Assembly: GCA_036389715.1 (NCBI GenBank) | Contig: DASVWH010000245.1 | Location: 1 to 17,566, forward strand | DNA length: 17,566 bases | DNA from: DASVWH01 sp036389715 | GTDB taxonomy: Bacteria; Acidobacteriota; Blastocatellia; Pyrinomonadales; Pyrinomonadaceae | Direction of reading: 5' to 3' | Part shown: positions 15,814-17,566 of the stretch, in pieces | How positions within the stretch are numbered: position 1 is the stretch's first letter | Layout: every line of letters starts with the position of its first letter | Made by a program: the position numbers and the translations under genes | Notes under the pieces: model-generated | Seen by the model: the letters and a program-made list of their open reading frames with translations, nothing else | Database searches by the model: none | Told to the model about the DNA's origin: nothing

Positions 15814-16329
15814 TTAATTTTGCGGCGGGTAGATGCCGTAGAGAGAGATGATAAAACTTACGCAGAGGTAGGGCATCATGTTGCCGTGCGGCTGGCTCCC
15901 GCCGACCGGAAGCAGCGTTAAGGGGCTCAACGCCGCCGTCGGCACGTCCTCTATATAAAGCTGCACCAGCGCCGATTGGCCCACCATCTTATTAGTCGGC
16001 TCGGTGTCGCCCGCCACGTTCTGCGACGCGATAAAAGCGTGATTGTGAATCGGCATCTGCTGAGTGGTCAAAGTCACGGTTTCGGTCCCGCTCTTTTCCC
16101 CCAACGTGTATGGAGTGCCGTTGAGAGTTCCGGCGTGGATGGGGATTCTGCCTTGCAGGTCCGGAATACCAAAGGTTGACTGCCCGTCGCCGCCGTAAGT
16201 CGTCCCGAGCAGCATGAAGAGCGCATCGTTTTGGGAGATGGCCACATCCTGACCCTGGCAGAAAGCCCAGCCGGCAGGAGCAAAACTTCCACCGAACATT
16301 CTGATTTCACCGATATATGGATCTGACAT
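15814..16329 (-). CDS. Phage tail-collar domain protein (second gene of operon)
   Basis: A 171-residue paralogue of its neighbours: FAPAGWAFCQGQDVAISQN (16-34), LLGTTYGGDGQSTFGIPDL (40-58), QGRIPIHAG, MPIHNH (92-97) with H95/H97, and GGSQPHGNMMPYLCVSFII near the end. The segment between the HxH and the C-terminal motif (about 98-140) is unrelated in sequence to that of the other two, as expected for a variable, exposed binding region. GGAGG lies 5 nt before the ATG. The gap to each neighbour is 10 nt. No signal peptide. A structural tail-fibre origin is clear from the family; its present role is not. Confidence 0.88.
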   Translation of the reverse strand: MSDPYIGEIRMFGGSFAPAGWAFCQGQDVAISQNDALFMLLGTTYGGDGQSTFGIPDLQGRIPIHAGTLNGTPYTLGEKSGTETVTLTTQQMPIHNHAFIASQNVAGDTEPTNKMVGQSALVQLYIEDVPTAALSPLTLLPVGGSQPHGNMMPYLCVSFIISLYGIYPPQN

Positions 16330-16339
16330 TGCGGCCTCC

Positions 16340-16840
16340 TTAGTTGCGGCTGGGGAAGATGCCCTGAAGAGCGATACAGAAATTGAGCACGATGTACGGC
16401 TGCATGTTATTGTGCGGCTGGCTCCCGCCGGTATTGGAAACGGAGCCGGGTTGGAGCGTCGTCAGGTTCGCGGGGTCTGTATAAATGCGGCTGGCCACAG
16501 TGGCCAACATGTTGCCGCCGGGAATCTGCGTGGTCCCGACGGTCGTGGTGGCCTGCGGGATATGCATGTGCGCGGGCATCTCTGACTGGGTCAGAGTGTG
16601 CGCGGGCTGGCCCCCGGCCTGACCCGGCGTGTAGTTGTTGCCCATGTGAATCGGCGTCCTGCCCCGTAAGTCCGGGAGGCCGAAAGTCGTCTGACCGTTG
16701 CCGCCGTAAGCTGTTCCCAGTAGGGAGAAGAGAGCTTGGTTCTGATTAATAGGCAATAACTGCCCGTTGCAAAAGGCCCAGCTTTTTGGCGGGTAGGTGA
16801 AGGCCACGATCCTGACCTCTCCGAGAAATGGTGTACCCAT
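16340..16840 (-). CDS. Phage tail-collar domain protein (first gene of operon)
   Basis: A 166-residue member of the same family: PPKSWAFCNGQLLPINQN (17-34), LLGTAYGGNGQTTFGLPDL (40-58), RGRTPIHMG (59-67), MPAHMH (88-93) with H91/H93, and GGSQPHNNMQPYIVLNF. The ATG at 16838-16840 is chosen because GGAGG lies 5 nt upstream and all three paralogues then align from residue 1 (M[S/G]xPxxxEIR). A longer frame to 16903 would add 21 unrelated residues. It is first in the operon, behind a leader of about 185 nt if the promoter at 17033-17061 is used. No signal peptide. Confidence 0.88.
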   Translation of the reverse strand: MGTPFLGEVRIVAFTYPPKSWAFCNGQLLPINQNQALFSLLGTAYGGNGQTTFGLPDLRGRTPIHMGNNYTPGQAGGQPAHTLTQSEMPAHMHIPQATTTVGTTQIPGGNMLATVASRIYTDPANLTTLQPGSVSNTGGSQPHNNMQPYIVLNFCIALQGIFPSRN

Positions 16841-16925
16841 AGTTTCCTCCGCTTTGATTTGAATTTGAAGGGTGATAGTTGACGGGCTGATAAGGGCGAG
16901 CAAGTTCCTGGCCGTCAGAAGTCCA

Positions 16926-16948
16926 GAGTAAGTCCCAGAGCCTTACTC
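16926..16948 (-). promoter_or_regulatory. Inverted repeat in the collar-operon leader
   Basis: Perfect 7-nt arms gagtaag (16926-16932) and cttactc (16942-16948) with a 9-nt spacer, about 85 nt before the first collar ATG. It could be an operator if transcription starts nearby, or an RNA stem if the upstream promoter is used. Confidence 0.4.
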
Positions 16949-17032
16949 AAGACTTGCCTAAACGAATGGCATTCCCATGTTCATGAATGATTGGCTGCCG
17001 CGGTAGAGCTGCTTACAGCAACGAGGTGGCGA

Positions 17033-17061
17033 ATTGTAACCGCTTACACCTTCTATTACAA
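17033..17061 (-). promoter_or_regulatory. Candidate promoter of the tail-collar operon
   Basis: Minus strand: -35 TTGTAA (17056-17061, 4/6), a 17-nt spacer, and -10 TACAAT (17033-17038, 5/6), in a locally AT-rich stretch. TTGTAA and the overlapping TTACAA at the -10 also form an inverted repeat, so the same bases could be a regulator site. Confidence 0.45.
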
Positions 17062-17221
17062 GCAAATTATTATTGACGAAGAGAATCTCCCGTTTCGTCG
17101 CCGGAGGGAGGCCCGCCCGCAACGTTGACATGCACGGCGGACGCTGCTGCGCGCACGCGCCTGGACCACTGCGGACGAAGCGGACGGCCCCTGTCTTGCC
17201 CCGCCCGAGCGCCGTCAATCT

Positions 17222-17566
17222 TTACGGGGAAGGACGAAGCTCCATCAGGTAGTGCATGCCTGTGTCTTCTATTCTGGAAAAACCCAGGCGCTCGAAGAGC
17301 TTCAGTGAAGGGTTGTAATTCTCGACGTAGATTTGAACGGGCCTCCCGGTTGCTCTGCCGTCGTCCATAATCTCTTCGAGAACGGTGGTCCCGATTCCGG
17401 CGCTGCGTTCCGCGGGCAGCACGGTGATGTCGAGAATGCGAATCACCTCCTCTTCCCTTGAGACGTAGACGCGGCCGACGGGCCGCCCATCCTTGAGGAT
17501 AAGGCAATGGACGGCATTCGGATACCTTGAGCCGTAGTGCGTCTGCTGCGCAGTGAACTGCATCTG
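17222..17566 (-). CDS. GNAT family N-acetyltransferase, 5' end beyond the window
   Basis: The C-terminal 115 or so residues of an acetyl-CoA-dependent acetyltransferase of unknown substrate. The acetyl-CoA loop follows DITVLPAE as RSAGIG, then VENYNPSLKLFERLGF and a closing MHYLMEL strand. The frame stays open to the window edge. The first Met in view (17561-17563) sits inside the usual LQFxAQQxHY helix of this subfamily, which normally has about 50 residues before it, so the true start is almost certainly outside. It lies upstream of the three collar genes on the same strand. Confidence 0.85.
   Translation of the reverse strand, partial: QMQFTAQQTHYGSRYPNAVHCLILKDGRPVGRVYVSREEEVIRILDITVLPAERSAGIGTTVLEEIMDDGRATGRPVQIYVENYNPSLKLFERLGFSRIEDTGMHYLMELRPSP

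Larger units (their letters stand above)
16841..17221 (-). promoter_or_regulatory. Long leader/promoter region of the tail-collar operon
   Basis: About 380 nt between the GNAT stop and the first collar gene. It holds the candidate promoter (17033-17061), the leader inverted repeat (16926-16948) and an AT-richer patch near 17030-17090 against GC-rich surroundings. An open frame runs through part of it without a Shine-Dalgarno or family resemblance (see rejected). No terminator for the GNAT gene was recognised, so read-through into the collar operon is possible. Confidence 0.5.

Noticed and set aside
15279..16840. Remnant prophage
   Set aside because: Only collar-domain genes are present; no integrase, attachment repeats, capsid, tube or lysis genes were seen on either side within the window.
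16958..17218. 86-codon minus-strand frame between the GNAT and collar genes, starting with TTG
   Set aside because: No Shine-Dalgarno, no recognised family, and the candidate collar promoter lies within it. A small gene cannot be fully excluded; ribosome profiling or conservation of the frame would decide.

Overview
The window is GC-rich, gene-dense chromosomal DNA. It most resembles an acidobacterium of the Blastocatellia type. This is inferred from recalled family resemblance: a Ser/Thr kinase opening with a short Cys-rich CPxC module, group III ATP-phosphofructokinase, a giant cadherin-like/beta-helix/Calx-beta/FG-GAP surface protein, and tandem short tail-collar proteins. No database search was possible. 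No rRNA, tRNA, CRISPR array or insertion sequence was seen.

Left half (1-9526), mainly housekeeping. guaA (minus; TTG start behind a strong Shine-Dalgarno and a good promoter) diverges from a secreted PQQ-type beta-propeller protein (plus). Converging on the latter is a translationally coupled minus-strand pair, psd then pssA, which makes phosphatidylethanolamine. Upstream of psd lie a 13-bp hairpin and a small DUF465/YdcH-like gene. Next comes a tsaB-rimI overlap operon (minus; tRNA t6A modification and protein N-terminal acetylation). It diverges from pfkA plus a transmembrane Ser/Thr kinase (plus), and the two promoters share overlapping -10 boxes.

Right half (9527-17566), accessory surface genes, all on the minus strand. 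A perfect 16-bp bidirectional terminator ends both the kinase and a giant exported protein of about 1720 residues: signal peptide, DUF11-like and cadherin-like domains, a long beta-helix, a Calx-beta domain and six FG-GAP/VCBS-like repeats with calcium-loop motifs. Upstream of it is an operon of three paralogous phage-tail-collar proteins with 10-nt gaps, each keeping an HxH pair, ending in its own hairpin terminator. Ahead of this operon are a long leader with a candidate promoter and inverted repeats, and the 3' part of a GNAT acetyltransferase that runs off the window.

The best candidate for something little described is the three-collar operon. It has no other phage structural genes around it, is linked to a GNAT gene, and sits beside a giant repeat-built surface protein. 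A joint function is inference. The remaining genes look conventional apart from a Ser-Ser instead of Gly-Ser at the putative pyruvoyl cleavage site of Psd.
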